The position numbers and the translations under genes are program-made. From Bacteroidota bacterium (GTDB taxonomy: Bacteria > Bacteroidota > Bacteroidia > Bacteroidales > BM520), in contig PDRJ01000028.1 in NCBI GenBank assembly GCA_002748065.1, forward strand, positions 1 through 64,000: a stretch of 64,000 nucleotides of DNA, written 5' to 3'. The notes under the pieces are model-generated. The model was not told where the DNA came from, did no database searches, and saw nothing but the letters and a program-made list of their open reading frames with translations. This document shows positions 1 through 8,849 of this stretch, in pieces. Numbering within the stretch: position 1 is the stretch's first letter; each line of letters starts with the position of its first letter.

Positions 1-246
1 GTTGTTGCAATTACCCTGGAGAGTACCATCCAGGAACGGACCATCGCAACGGTACAGGATATGCTTATGGAGTTTCTTCGAGCGCAATTGAAGAATTATA
101 CCCTCACCCTCCAACCCGAAGTGACGGAGGAGAAGCGTGAGGTAAAGCAATCTCTTTCATCGGCTGAACGCCTTGAGATGATGGCAAAGAAAAACCCCAA
201 TTTGATTGAGTTAACAAAGAAATTGGGGTTGGAGCTTAAATCGTAA
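1..246 (+). CDS. dnaX: DNA polymerase III subunit gamma/tau, C-terminal end (partial)
   Basis: Only the last 81 codons are present; the frame is open from base 1 and stops at TAA 244-246. The tail has an amphipathic stretch followed by a segment reading ERLEMMAKKNPNLIELTKK and a short hydrophobic end. This is the pattern I know from the C-terminus of Bacteroidota gamma/tau clamp-loader subunits, where a small tail domain ends in a KNP...L..LGLEL-like motif. The ATPase part lies outside the window, so the call rests on the tail alone. It is convergent with the peptidase gene at 254, with only 7 bases between the stops. Confidence 0.6.
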   Translation, partial: VVAITLESTIQERTIATVQDMLMEFLRAQLKNYTLTLQPEVTEEKREVKQSLSSAERLEMMAKKNPNLIELTKKLGLELKS

Positions 247-253
247 ATCGCGC

Positions 254-3058
254 TTATTCCGGTAAGAGGATAAACTCGATCTTATTCGTATTCAGATATT
301 TTTCTGCAGTTTTCCGGATCTCTTCAGCGGTGATGCTGTTGATGAGTGTTTCAAATGCTTTTGTGTCAGTGTAGGGCAGGTCAAGGCGGTCGTTTTTGGA
401 AAGCATCTTTAACCAGTATTCGTTCTCTTTCATTTTTTCTGATCTGGTCTTCAGCATATTCTCTTTAAATCCCTTGACATTCTTTGCTTCTGGGCCATTT
501 TTGATAAGGTTTTCAATTTCGCGATAGACGATCTCTTTCAGATCCAGGGTCCTCTCAGGGTCGCCATTGAAATAGATCAAGAAGCGATAGTTTTCCCAGG
601 GCTCCTTTCTTGGGTAGAACTGTACTGAAACCCCGTAAGATCCCCCTTCTGTTTCCCTGATGGTCTCTGTATAGCGCACGTCAAGAATATCTTTTACCGC
701 GGTCATAAGGAGACGTTCTTTCTCATTGTCGTAGTCAAATTCGCCCGGCATGACAATGGCAACAGTTCCTTGTGGGGTCTCCATAGCCTTTGTAAATTGC
801 TTGTGAAGATCTGTTTTGGGGGGGCGGATTTGATGATCGGTCACCTTTTCGTCACGTTGGACGTTGGGTAGGCCACCAAGCCATTTCTCAATGAGGGGAC
901 GTGCCTCATCGGGGTCTATATTCCCCACAAAATAGAAGTGGAATCCCGAAGGATCTCCAAAACGACGTTGGAAGATTTTGTAAGCTCTTTCCGGTTCTAC
1001 GCGGTCAAGATACGCTACGGTGAAAGGCTCTACGCGTGGATGGTATTGAGCCATGATCATAGAGAGGGAGTCAAAAAGGATGGTTTGTGGGTTGGCTAGT
1101 CTGTTTTCGAGCATTGCTTTTTTACGTGATATCAGGCCTTCCACTGCATCGTTGTCAAGTCTGGGTTCGGTGAAGTAGAGGTAGGTGAGTTGTAGCATGG
1201 TTTCAAAATCCGTGGAGCGGCAACTTCCTTTAAATCCTTCCCAGTTTTGTGATAAGATAGGGTGAACCTCTGCAAATGTGCCTATAAGAAGCTTTTGGAG
1301 CGCATTTTTATCGTGTTTGCCAAGGCCACTCTCTTCGATGATATCAACCGCCATGTTGGCACTAGGAAGGTGTTTGGTTTTTACAGAGGAGATTCCCCCA
1401 TGGCTCCAAGCACTCATTAAGATCTCATCATCTTTAAATTTGGTGGGTTTGAATGTGATGGTTACGCCATTTTTCAATACCCAGGTTTCGGTGCCTTGTG
1501 CCTTGTTCTTTGAACGTTTTGCCCGCTTTCCCTTTTCCGGTGGATTGGAGACCAGAGGGGTGTTTACCACCACATCTTCGTAGGGGGTTAAGGTCATGTT
1601 TTGTACCTTCTCAAGAAGATTGAGAACCTCCTCTTCTTGGGGCATTTCAATGTTTTCGTCTTCAGGTCCGGTAATGACAACCACTCTGTTTTCCGGGCGG
1701 ATATATTTTTTGGCGAGGCTGTTAATCTCTTCAACGGTGATCTCGGGGAGAATCTCGTTGATGTAGGCGTAATCGTATTCAATGCCCGGTATGGGGTCTC
1801 CCTCAAGGAAGTGGGATTGGTACTCCTGGACATAATCTCTGGACTCCTTTTTCGCACGCTCGTTGTACATCTTTTCGATCATGGTACGGAGTTGTTCTTT
1901 GTTTCTTTCGAGCTCCGATTGGGTGAATCCAAACTCTTTTACCCGTTGGTTCTCAATCAAAACGGCCTCTAGTGCTTTTAGCGCTTCTCCGTTGTTGGCT
2001 ATTGCGCCGGCAAGGTAGGTGTCAACGGTACGAATGTAGGGCATATAGGCAGAAAAGGCATAGGCATAAGGCGGATCCTTTTGGGTTAATTTTTCTGATA
2101 AGCGTTGGTTGATCATCATGGAATAGAGGTTCTGCAGGATACTCTCTCTGTAGTATGTAAGATCCTTTTTTGCCGGAGGATCATGTTTCCAGAATATCAT
2201 CGACATGGTTTTTGTGGCCTCTTTGTCGGTGAGGATTGAAACATAGGTTTCTTGATGCTCCGGAACAGTAAATTCCTCCCTTGGACGTTCGTTCTCGGGA
2301 TTTTTCAGGTCGTTGAATTGGGCAATGATTTTGGCTTCAATTTCTGCGGGGTCAATATCTCCTACTACGATAATTGCTTCGAGGTTAGGGCGGTACCAAT
2401 CGTTATAAAAATCCCGAATGGTTTTGTATTCGTGGTTCATGATGATATCTACATCACCGATCACATCGTGTTCCGCATATTTCGAATCCTTAAAAACTAC
2501 TTTTTGGTACTGATTCATTAAACGGAAATCGGCCCCGCGGCGAACACGCCACTCTTCATGAATGACCCCTCGTTCGTTGTCGATCTCTTCCCCTTCAAAG
2601 GAGACATGTCCTGCCCAGTCATGCAGGATAAGGAGGGCTGTATCGATGTTTTCTGGAATGTCAACGGGAACTTTTTGAAGGATATAAGTGGTGTTATCAT
2701 GCGTGGTATAAGCGTTGATCTCCGGGCCAAACTTCATGCCAATGGATTGGAGCCACTCAATAATTTCATGTTTTTCAAAGTTCTTGGTGCCATTGAAGGC
2801 CATGTGTTCGCAGAAGTGTGCCAGTCCATTCTGATCAGGGTTTTCCAGGATTGCTCCCGCATTGACCACCAGGTAAAACTCAGCTCGATCCTCCGGAATA
2901 GCGTTCTCTCGAACGTAGTAGGTGAGCCCGTTGTCTAGTTTCCCGTATCGGATAGCTTGATCCATGGGAATGTCATCTTTTCTGTTTTGCGCTGATAAGA
3001 TGCCGGTTATCATTAGGGTGGCGGCCAGTAGATAGCGTCTAAGATTGTGTCTGTTCAT
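254..3058 (-). CDS. M16 family zinc metallopeptidase (insulinase/pitrilysin-like)
   Basis: Predicted periplasmic or outer-membrane-associated zinc protease of about 934 residues. The inverted zinc motif HFCEH lies about 81-85 residues from the chosen start, and the downstream ligand region ERGVIHEEW follows, as in catalytic M16 N-domains. The length fits two tandem M16 halves, the second being the inactive structural half. The open frame extends to 3109, but the ATG at 3058 is preferred because it gives a clean signal peptide (basic start, hydrophobic LLAATLMITGILSA, then AQN). Oligopeptide degradation is the usual role; the substrate is unknown. The PlsC-like gene lies directly upstream on the same strand. 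Confidence 0.9.
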   Translation of the reverse strand: MNRHNLRRYLLAATLMITGILSAQNRKDDIPMDQAIRYGKLDNGLTYYVRENAIPEDRAEFYLVVNAGAILENPDQNGLAHFCEHMAFNGTKNFEKHEIIEWLQSIGMKFGPEINAYTTHDNTTYILQKVPVDIPENIDTALLILHDWAGHVSFEGEEIDNERGVIHEEWRVRRGADFRLMNQYQKVVFKDSKYAEHDVIGDVDIIMNHEYKTIRDFYNDWYRPNLEAIIVVGDIDPAEIEAKIIAQFNDLKNPENERPREEFTVPEHQETYVSILTDKEATKTMSMIFWKHDPPAKKDLTYYRESILQNLYSMMINQRLSEKLTQKDPPYAYAFSAYMPYIRTVDTYLAGAIANNGEALKALEAVLIENQRVKEFGFTQSELERNKEQLRTMIEKMYNERAKKESRDYVQEYQSHFLEGDPIPGIEYDYAYINEILPEITVEEINSLAKKYIRPENRVVVITGPEDENIEMPQEEEVLNLLEKVQNMTLTPYEDVVVNTPLVSNPPEKGKRAKRSKNKAQGTETWVLKNGVTITFKPTKFKDDEILMSAWSHGGISSVKTKHLPSANMAVDIIEESGLGKHDKNALQKLLIGTFAEVHPILSQNWEGFKGSCRSTDFETMLQLTYLYFTEPRLDNDAVEGLISRKKAMLENRLANPQTILFDSLSMIMAQYHPRVEPFTVAYLDRVEPERAYKIFQRRFGDPSGFHFYFVGNIDPDEARPLIEKWLGGLPNVQRDEKVTDHQIRPPKTDLHKQFTKAMETPQGTVAIVMPGEFDYDNEKERLLMTAVKDILDVRYTETIRETEGGSYGVSVQFYPRKEPWENYRFLIYFNGDPERTLDLKEIVYREIENLIKNGPEAKNVKGFKENMLKTRSEKMKENEYWLKMLSKNDRLDLPYTDTKAFETLINSITAEEIRKTAEKYLNTNKIEFILLPE

Positions 3059-3123
3059 AATTATTGTATTAGTGCTGATCGCTAGTTGTTTTTTTAATGA
3101 GCCCCGCAAGGTACTAATATTTT

Positions 3124-3669
3124 CTATAGGTTAAATCGGTCGGGGTGCTTTCCGACTTTGCCCCGGAAGAAGTTCTCTATGAGGACAAAATCATTTTTAA
3201 AATGTCCGGAAGGTTTGATGATGGGGCCGGTGTAGGCCTCCTTTTTTTTGAAATCAAGGGTGCAGAGGATAATGGGGACATTCGCTCTTGTTGCGATATA
3301 ATAAAAACCTCTTTTCCACCGATGAACTTTTGACCTGCTCCCCTCTGGGGTGATTGCAATATAGAGGTTTTCATGGGATTTGAATAGTTGTGATATTTGT
3401 TCCACCATGTTGTTCTTTTTGCCCCTATCTACAGGAATTCCTCCGCGTGCTTTGAGCCATGATCCCAAAGGCCAGAAAAAAGCCTCTTTTTTGATGAGAA
3501 ACCGAACCTCCTTCTTTAGTACATTAAAGACTAAACGTCCAATGACAAAGTCCCACAAGCTAGTGTGGGGAGCCATAATCACGATACCTTGTTTGATCCC
3601 GGAGGGGAATGGAGAGCTAATTTTCCACCCCAAGAGTCGCAATAGAATCGCTGAAACTTTCTTCTTCAT
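3124..3669 (-). CDS. PlsC-like 1-acyl-glycerol-phosphate acyltransferase family protein
   Basis: A short (181 aa) member of the lysophospholipid acyltransferase superfamily. The catalytic H(x)4D motif is visible as H35-TSLW-D40, and a second block reads TPEGSRSK near residue 110, matching the EGTRS-type substrate motif. Such short proteins are common in Bacteroidota and are thought to acylate lysophosphatidic acid or a related lipid at the inner membrane. There is no obvious transmembrane helix apart from a hydrophobic N-terminal stretch. It may be co-transcribed with the M16 peptidase, whose extended frame begins 14 bases downstream. The acyl acceptor cannot be told from sequence. Confidence 0.8.
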   Translation of the reverse strand: MKKKVSAILLRLLGWKISSPFPSGIKQGIVIMAPHTSLWDFVIGRLVFNVLKKEVRFLIKKEAFFWPLGSWLKARGGIPVDRGKKNNMVEQISQLFKSHENLYIAITPEGSRSKVHRWKRGFYYIATRANVPIILCTLDFKKKEAYTGPIIKPSGHFKNDFVLIENFFRGKVGKHPDRFNL

Positions 3670-3894
3670 GATGCAAAGGTATAATTCCTTTTAATCTGTA
3701 ATGTGTCATGGAACTTCCGGTACCCTTGCAAAAGGGATTTTTCTTGATAAAAAATGGGAGAAGCGTTTGTTTTTTTGCGTGAAGAGTTCTACTTTTGAGT
3801 AGATTTTCTACTCGTTGTTGCGACTTGCCTTTTTGGGGGTGAGGTGGCGAAGCTGTATGGTGGCGATTTTTTTTCTTTTTAACGATACTGTTTT

Positions 3895-4425
3895 GTGATA
3901 GATACGTTGATTACTTCGAAAACAAGGGTTAAAATCCTATTGAAGTTCTTTCTTAATAGTAAGAATGCCTCCTATTTAAGGAGTCTCTCCTCTGAGTTTA
4001 ATGAGTCAACCAATGCCATTCGGGGAGAGTTGAATCGATTGGAGCAGGCCGGGCTATTGGAATCTTTTTCTCAAGGCAACAAAAAGATGTATAGGGCGAA
4101 TACCCATCATCCTCTTTTTAATGATATTCATAATATTTTGTTGAAACATACCGGGTTTGATCAGATTATTGATCGTATTCTTTTCAAGATTGGACCATTA
4201 CAATATTGTTGGGTCGTGGGGGAGTTTGCCAAGGGTAATGACAGTGCTATTGTGGATCTCGTTTTGGTGGGGAAGGGCATTGATAAGAATTATCTCAATC
4301 GATTGGTTGTAAAGACAGAGAAGATTATTGACCGAAAGATTCGCTATATTGTGTTGTCGGTAGAAGAATTTCCACAATATTTGGAATCTTTTCCTGAAGC
4401 ATTGTTATTGTATCGGGGAGAATGA
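3895..4425 (+). CDS. Winged-helix regulator fused to a degenerate nucleotidyltransferase-like domain
   Basis: 176 aa, starting at GTG 3895; an in-frame stop at 3880 leaves no earlier start. Residues 1-65 form an ArsR-like winged helix (LITSKTRVKILLKFF, then LNRLEQAGLLES). The second half carries GEFAKGNDSAIVDLVLVG, which resembles the GSxARGxxxxDxDLL signature of minimal nucleotidyltransferases but lacks the first catalytic Asp. The gene sits 48 bases upstream of the nucleotide-sugar dehydrogenase, and a TAnnTTTG promoter box overlaps its end, so it could regulate polysaccharide synthesis. That role is inferred from position only. Confidence 0.7.
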   Translation: MIDTLITSKTRVKILLKFFLNSKNASYLRSLSSEFNESTNAIRGELNRLEQAGLLESFSQGNKKMYRANTHHPLFNDIHNILLKHTGFDQIIDRILFKIGPLQYCWVVGEFAKGNDSAIVDLVLVGKGIDKNYLNRLVVKTEKIIDRKIRYIVLSVEEFPQYLESFPEALLLYRGE

Positions 4426-4433
4426 TATTTTTG
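4426..4433 (+). promoter_or_regulatory. Putative Bacteroidota -7 promoter box upstream of the dehydrogenase gene
   Basis: TATTTTTG at 4426-4433 matches TAnnTTTG. A TTG at 4402-4404 lies 21 bases upstream, in the -33 position. Transcription would start about 33 bases before the ATG at 4474, just after the regulator stop codon. Confidence 0.45.
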
Positions 4434-4473
4434 CAGAGACTATTTTTTTTATACACTAAAAATAAGATAAAAG

Positions 4474-5733
4474 ATGACAAAGAAGATTGCTGTAATTGGG
4501 CTTGGGTACGTTGGTTTACCCTTAGCGGTTGAATTTGGTAAAGTTCGTCCCACCGTGGGGTTTGATATTAAGCAGGAGAGAGTTGCAGCGTTGGAAGAGG
4601 GGCATGATAGCACCCTGGAAGCAACGGATGAAGATCTGGCGGCTGCGGTGCATTTGACCTACACGTCAAAGATGGAAGACATTAAAGATGCCTCTTACTA
4701 TATTGTGGCAGTTCCCACTCCCATTGATAAAAATAGGCGGCCAGATTTAACGCCGTTGATAAAGGCGACAGAAGTGGTGGGTAAGGTGCTGTCAAAAGGC
4801 GATATTGTGGTGTATGAGTCTACGGTGTATCCGGGGGCTACAGAGGAGGAGTGTGTGCCTGTTCTGGCCAGGGAGAGTGGGCTGAAATATAATGAGGAGT
4901 TTTTCTGTGGATACTCGCCCGAGCGCATTAATCCGGGAGATAAGGTAAATACGCTGCGTACCATCGTGAAGGTGGTTAGTGGATCCACACCAGAGACGGC
5001 ACAGGAACTTCAGGAGATGTATAATGTGGTCTGTGATAAGACCTTTATGGCCTCCAATATTAGGGTTGCTGAGGCGGCTAAAGTGGTAGAGAATGCCCAG
5101 CGGGATATCAATATTGCCTTTGTAAATGAGTTGGCAAAAATCTGTCAGAAGATGAATATCGATACCCTGGAGGTGATTGAGGCCATGGGTACCAAGTGGA
5201 ATGCCCTGGGCTTTAAACCGGGGCTTGTGGGAGGACACTGCATAGGTGTGGATCCCTATTATCTGACCCATAAGGCTCAGGAACTTAATTATCATCCTGA
5301 GATTATTCTGGCCGGTAGGCGTTTGAATGATGATATGGGCTATTGGGTGGCCAAGCAGGTGGTGAAGCTGATGAATGCCCATGATCACCGGATTAAAGGT
5401 TCTCACGTGCTCATCATGGGGATAACCTTTAAAGAAAATTGTCCGGATATTCGCAACACTCGGGTGGTGGATGTGGTAGAAGAACTCAATGATTTTGGTT
5501 GTCATATCGATATCTATGATCCTTGGGCCGATGCGCAGGAAGTGAAGGAGGAGTATGATATTACCCTTTTGGAAACCTTGCCCACGGATATGAAGAAGTA
5601 TAGTGCCATCGTGATGGCTGTGGCACACGATCAGTTTAAGACCTTGGATTTTGCCGCATTGAAGAGTGAGGAAGCGGTAATCTATGATATAAAAGGCGTT
5701 TTGCCTAAGGATTTTGTGGATGGTAGATTGTAA
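4474..5733 (+). CDS. tviB: UDP-N-acetylhexosamine 6-dehydrogenase (TviB/WbpA type)
   Basis: Oxidises C6 of a UDP-N-acetylhexosamine (GlcNAc or GalNAc) to the uronic acid with 2 NAD+. The N-terminal Rossmann motif is GLGYVGLPLAVEFG (residues 9-22). The catalytic cysteine is C256 in GGHCIGVDPYY, and the C-terminal domain contains GITFKENCPDIRNTR. The length (419) and many conserved segments match the Vi-antigen enzyme TviB. A WbpP/TviC-type epimerase is encoded at 28979, so together they could make UDP-GalNAcA. The gene has higher GC than the core of the sugar locus (33 of 60 bases G/C at 5161-5220), suggesting an older resident gene. Which hexosamine is used is not settled by sequence. Confidence 0.88.
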   Translation: MTKKIAVIGLGYVGLPLAVEFGKVRPTVGFDIKQERVAALEEGHDSTLEATDEDLAAAVHLTYTSKMEDIKDASYYIVAVPTPIDKNRRPDLTPLIKATEVVGKVLSKGDIVVYESTVYPGATEEECVPVLARESGLKYNEEFFCGYSPERINPGDKVNTLRTIVKVVSGSTPETAQELQEMYNVVCDKTFMASNIRVAEAAKVVENAQRDINIAFVNELAKICQKMNIDTLEVIEAMGTKWNALGFKPGLVGGHCIGVDPYYLTHKAQELNYHPEIILAGRRLNDDMGYWVAKQVVKLMNAHDHRIKGSHVLIMGITFKENCPDIRNTRVVDVVEELNDFGCHIDIYDPWADAQEVKEEYDITLLETLPTDMKKYSAIVMAVAHDQFKTLDFAALKSEEAVIYDIKGVLPKDFVDGRL

Positions 5734-5757
5734 CTGTTTCGTGGTGGCCGATTGTTA

Positions 5758-5793
5758 GCCTCTTCTCAAGACGCTGACTTTATAGACAGATAC
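5758..5793 (-). repeat. Stub of the MITE-like repeat family (copy A)
   Basis: About 36 bases reading GCCTCTTCTCAAGACGCT and then GACTTTATAGACAGATA. They match the end of the longer repeats that carries the GAGAAGAGGC block, in reverse orientation. The rest of the element is absent. It lies between the dehydrogenase gene and the SLC13 permease. Confidence 0.75.
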
Positions 5794-5866
5794 TTTTTAG
5801 TCTTATGCGAAAACAGTGGAGAGTACCCTCTCCACGATTGTTGATCTGTAATTTTACATCTCTCTT

Positions 5867-7672
5867 GTGAACCTGCAGAGTATTCTTGTATTGGTGGTGA
5901 TCGTAGCCATGATTGTGGCTTTGGTGCGTGATATGCTCCGGCCCGGCTTGATTTTACTTACGGTGTTGATTCTCTTTATCACCCTGGGGATTATCACCAC
6001 GGAGGAGTCATTGGCTGGTTTCTCCAACAAGGGAATGATGACGGTGGCCATGCTTTTTTTGGTGAGTGAAGGGGTTCGCCAAACGGGTGCATTAAACTAT
6101 GTGGCAAAGGTTGTGCTTCCCAAGAAGAAAGCTCCCATCCCCAGACTATTGTTAAAAATTATGGTCCCGGTGACCGCCCTCTCTGCTTTTCTTAACAATA
6201 CCCCCGTGGTGGTGATTTTTGCTCCGGTGGTTCGTAAATGGGCAGAGAAATTGAACCTGCCCCCTTCAAAGTTTTTGATTCCCCTCTCTTATGCCACCAT
6301 CTTTGGGGGGATGTGTACGTTGATAGGCTCCTCCACTAACCTTGTGGTTCATGGTCTGATGTTGGAGAATGGAATGGAGGGAATCTCCATGTTCGAGATG
6401 GCAAAGGTGGGAATACCGTTGGGTATCGCCGGCTATCTTTACATGCTGATCCTTGGGAATCGTCTTCTTCCAAGAGGGAGGATTAAACTGAATAGCAACG
6501 AAAAAGATTTTAGAGAGTATCAATTTGAGTTCTCTATCCCCGAAAATAGTGCCTTTGTAGGGCAGAAGATTTTTAATGGAACCCTCTCGACCCTCAAGGA
6601 GGTGACGGTATTGCGTGTGCATAGAGGGGAGGAGGTGATGGAGGTCTCTTTTGGCGAGTTCTTTATCGAAGTTGGTGATCGTTTGGTGGTGGAGGGGAAA
6701 TCCGATGCCTTGGAGGTGCTGTTGGAACAGTCGGGGATTATCTTCTCTCCGCTGGATCGTGCTAAGGTGAACATCCCGCGTGGGGATCGTCGGCAGGTAG
6801 AGGTGGTCCTTTCCCCTCGGTTTCCCGGAATAGGAAAGACCATTGGTGCCTTTGATTTTTATAGCCATTATAGGGCGGTGGTCGTTGCTGTACACCGTAA
6901 TGGAGAACAGATTACCTGTGACCTGGAGAATATGGAGATGCACACAGGGGATAACCTGATTTTTATTACCGATGACACCTTTATTAGAAACTGGGGCGAC
7001 TCGCGGGTGTTTTATATGGTGGCTTCCAAAGGGGAGATTCCTGCTACCCGAAATTATAAAAATAGGGTGCTCGCAGTGCTTTTCCTGGCCATCATGATCC
7101 TGGGAACCGTTTTTGGGAAGCATCTTCCCTTCAAGATAGCTAACTCCCTCGACATGTTTTACTTTGCCTCGTTGGTGGCCATCCTTATGGTGTGGACCCG
7201 GGTCCTGTCGGCTAACAAGTATACCCGACATATCAGCTGGGATGTGTTGATTACCATTGCCTGTGCTTTTGGTATTAGTAAGGCCATGCAGAATGCCGGC
7301 CTTGCGGAGGTGATCGCTACCCGGACGATTCACTTGGTGAAAAGCATGAATCCCCGTATGGTTTTGGCGATTATCTACCTGTTGACCATGGTTTTTACCG
7401 AGGTGATTACCAACAATGCGGCAGCAGCTTTGGTCTTCCCTATTGGCATAAGTGCGGCCTCTCAGTTGGGGGTGAATCCCATTCCCTTTTGTATAACCAT
7501 TGCCATCGCCTCTTCGGCCAGTTTCAGTACCCCCATCGGCTATCAAACGAACTTGATTGTGCAAAGCCTTGGTAATTACAAGTTTAGAGATTATTTGAAA
7601 ATAGGAGTCCCCTTGAATATGATCGCTTTTTTGGTCTCTATTTATGTGATTCCCTATTTTTGGGCTTTTTAG
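5867..7672 (+). CDS. SLC13-family permease with RCK_C (TrkA-C) domains
   Basis: A 601-aa integral membrane transporter of the divalent anion:Na+ symporter (DASS/ArsB-like) superfamily. The hydrophobic N-terminal half includes NNTPVVVIFAPVV and STIFGG-like loops. Two cytosolic regulatory RCK_C-like domains occupy roughly residues 210-385. The C-terminal hydrophobic half contains TEVITNNAAAALVFPI, which mirrors the first NNTP loop as in inverted-repeat transporters. The start is GTG 5867. Its place directly upstream of cysD and cysN makes sulfate the likely substrate, as in comparable Bacteroidota clusters. This is inference from context; dicarboxylate or another anion remains possible. Confidence 0.85.
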   Translation: MNLQSILVLVVIVAMIVALVRDMLRPGLILLTVLILFITLGIITTEESLAGFSNKGMMTVAMLFLVSEGVRQTGALNYVAKVVLPKKKAPIPRLLLKIMVPVTALSAFLNNTPVVVIFAPVVRKWAEKLNLPPSKFLIPLSYATIFGGMCTLIGSSTNLVVHGLMLENGMEGISMFEMAKVGIPLGIAGYLYMLILGNRLLPRGRIKLNSNEKDFREYQFEFSIPENSAFVGQKIFNGTLSTLKEVTVLRVHRGEEVMEVSFGEFFIEVGDRLVVEGKSDALEVLLEQSGIIFSPLDRAKVNIPRGDRRQVEVVLSPRFPGIGKTIGAFDFYSHYRAVVVAVHRNGEQITCDLENMEMHTGDNLIFITDDTFIRNWGDSRVFYMVASKGEIPATRNYKNRVLAVLFLAIMILGTVFGKHLPFKIANSLDMFYFASLVAILMVWTRVLSANKYTRHISWDVLITIACAFGISKAMQNAGLAEVIATRTIHLVKSMNPRMVLAIIYLLTMVFTEVITNNAAAALVFPIGISAASQLGVNPIPFCITIAIASSASFSTPIGYQTNLIVQSLGNYKFRDYLKIGVPLNMIAFLVSIYVIPYFWAF

Positions 7673-7840
7673 TGATCCCTCCCCAGCAAGAGAATGCCCA
7701 ATGGACTGGAGAGATATTTGGTTTTGGATGTTGGACTTTTCTTAACTGATTTTATGAGAGTTCAAGGGTTGAAAAGAGGGTGTTGCCTTTTTATGCTATC
7801 AACAAGGGGGGCTTCCTGAAGAAAAGAAAAAGAGTATCGT

Positions 7841-8749
7841 ATGAATAATTACAACTTAACACATTTACGTGAGCTTGAAGCCGAGGCCATTCACATTATT
7901 CGTGAAGTGGTAGCGGAGTTTGCAAACCCTGTTATGCTCTATTCCATTGGAAAAGACTCTTCTGTCATGGTTCGTTTGGCGGAAAAAGCGTTTGCACCGG
8001 GGAAAGTTCCCTTTCCCCTGATGCACATCGATTCCAAATGGAAGTTTAGAGAGATGGTGGAGTTTCGCGATAGTTATGCCAGGAAAAATAATTGGGATCT
8101 TATCGTGGAGTACAACCGGGAAGGATTTGAAAAGGGTATTGGCCCCTTCTCCCATGGTAGTAAGGTGCATACGGATGTGATGAAGACCCAGGCCTTACTC
8201 CAGGCGTTGGACAAGCATCAGTTTGACGCTGCTTTTGGAGGGGCAAGGCGTGACGAAGAGAAGTCGCGAGCCAAAGAACGTATCTTCTCCTTCCGCGACC
8301 AGTTTCACCAGTGGGATCCTAAAAACCAACGCCCGGAGTTATGGAATATCTACAATACGAAAGTCCATAAAGGGGAGTCCATCAGGGTGTTCCCCATCTC
8401 CAACTGGACCGAATTGGATATTTGGCAATATATCCGCTTGGAGCGTATCCCCATTGTGCCTTTATATTTTGCCAAAGAGCGTCCGGTGGTATCCTATAAC
8501 GGTGCATTGATTCTCGTGGATGATGAGCGAATGCCCCGGGAGTTGGCGCAAAAGGCGGAAATGAAAATGGTGCGTTTTCGGACGTTGGGGTGCTATCCTT
8601 TGACCGGAGCTGTTGTCTCGGAAGCTGATTCTGTGGAGAAGATTGTGGAGGAGATGATGACCACCACCAAGTCAGAAAGAACTACCCGCGTCATCGATTT
8701 TGACCAAGAGGGGAGTATGGAACAGAAAAAACGCGAAGGATATTTTTAG
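7841..8749 (+). CDS. cysD: Sulfate adenylyltransferase subunit 2
   Basis: Catalytic subunit of the heterodimeric ATP sulfurylase, which makes adenosine 5'-phosphosulfate (APS) from ATP and sulfate. The PP-loop SIGKDSSVM lies near residues 35-43, and the conserved [15 protein letters not shown] block follows. The 302-aa length is typical, and the C-terminal QKKREGYF ending is characteristic of CysD. cysN follows 100 bases downstream, and a probable sulfate permease precedes it by 168 bases. No cysC, cysH or sulfite reductase gene is in the window. Confidence 0.96.
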   Translation: MNNYNLTHLRELEAEAIHIIREVVAEFANPVMLYSIGKDSSVMVRLAEKAFAPGKVPFPLMHIDSKWKFREMVEFRDSYARKNNWDLIVEYNREGFEKGIGPFSHGSKVHTDVMKTQALLQALDKHQFDAAFGGARRDEEKSRAKERIFSFRDQFHQWDPKNQRPELWNIYNTKVHKGESIRVFPISNWTELDIWQYIRLERIPIVPLYFAKERPVVSYNGALILVDDERMPRELAQKAEMKMVRFRTLGCYPLTGAVVSEADSVEKIVEEMMTTTKSERTTRVIDFDQEGSMEQKKREGYF

Positions 8750-8849
8750 CAAAGTATTAAGATTGTCGGAAGAAGGGTGCATGTGTGAATGCATCTAGGC
8801 GTTACGCCAGTAAAAATAGGGAGATGAAGACGTTACAATATTTTTTATC

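Noticed and set aside
4792..5628. 278-aa open frame antisense to the TviB-type dehydrogenase
   Set aside because: Low-complexity His/Ile-rich translation opposite a clear gene; no independent evidence.
6266..7564. 432-aa open frame antisense to the SLC13 permease
   Set aside because: A shadow of a well-supported gene; His/Gln-rich composition without any family signature.
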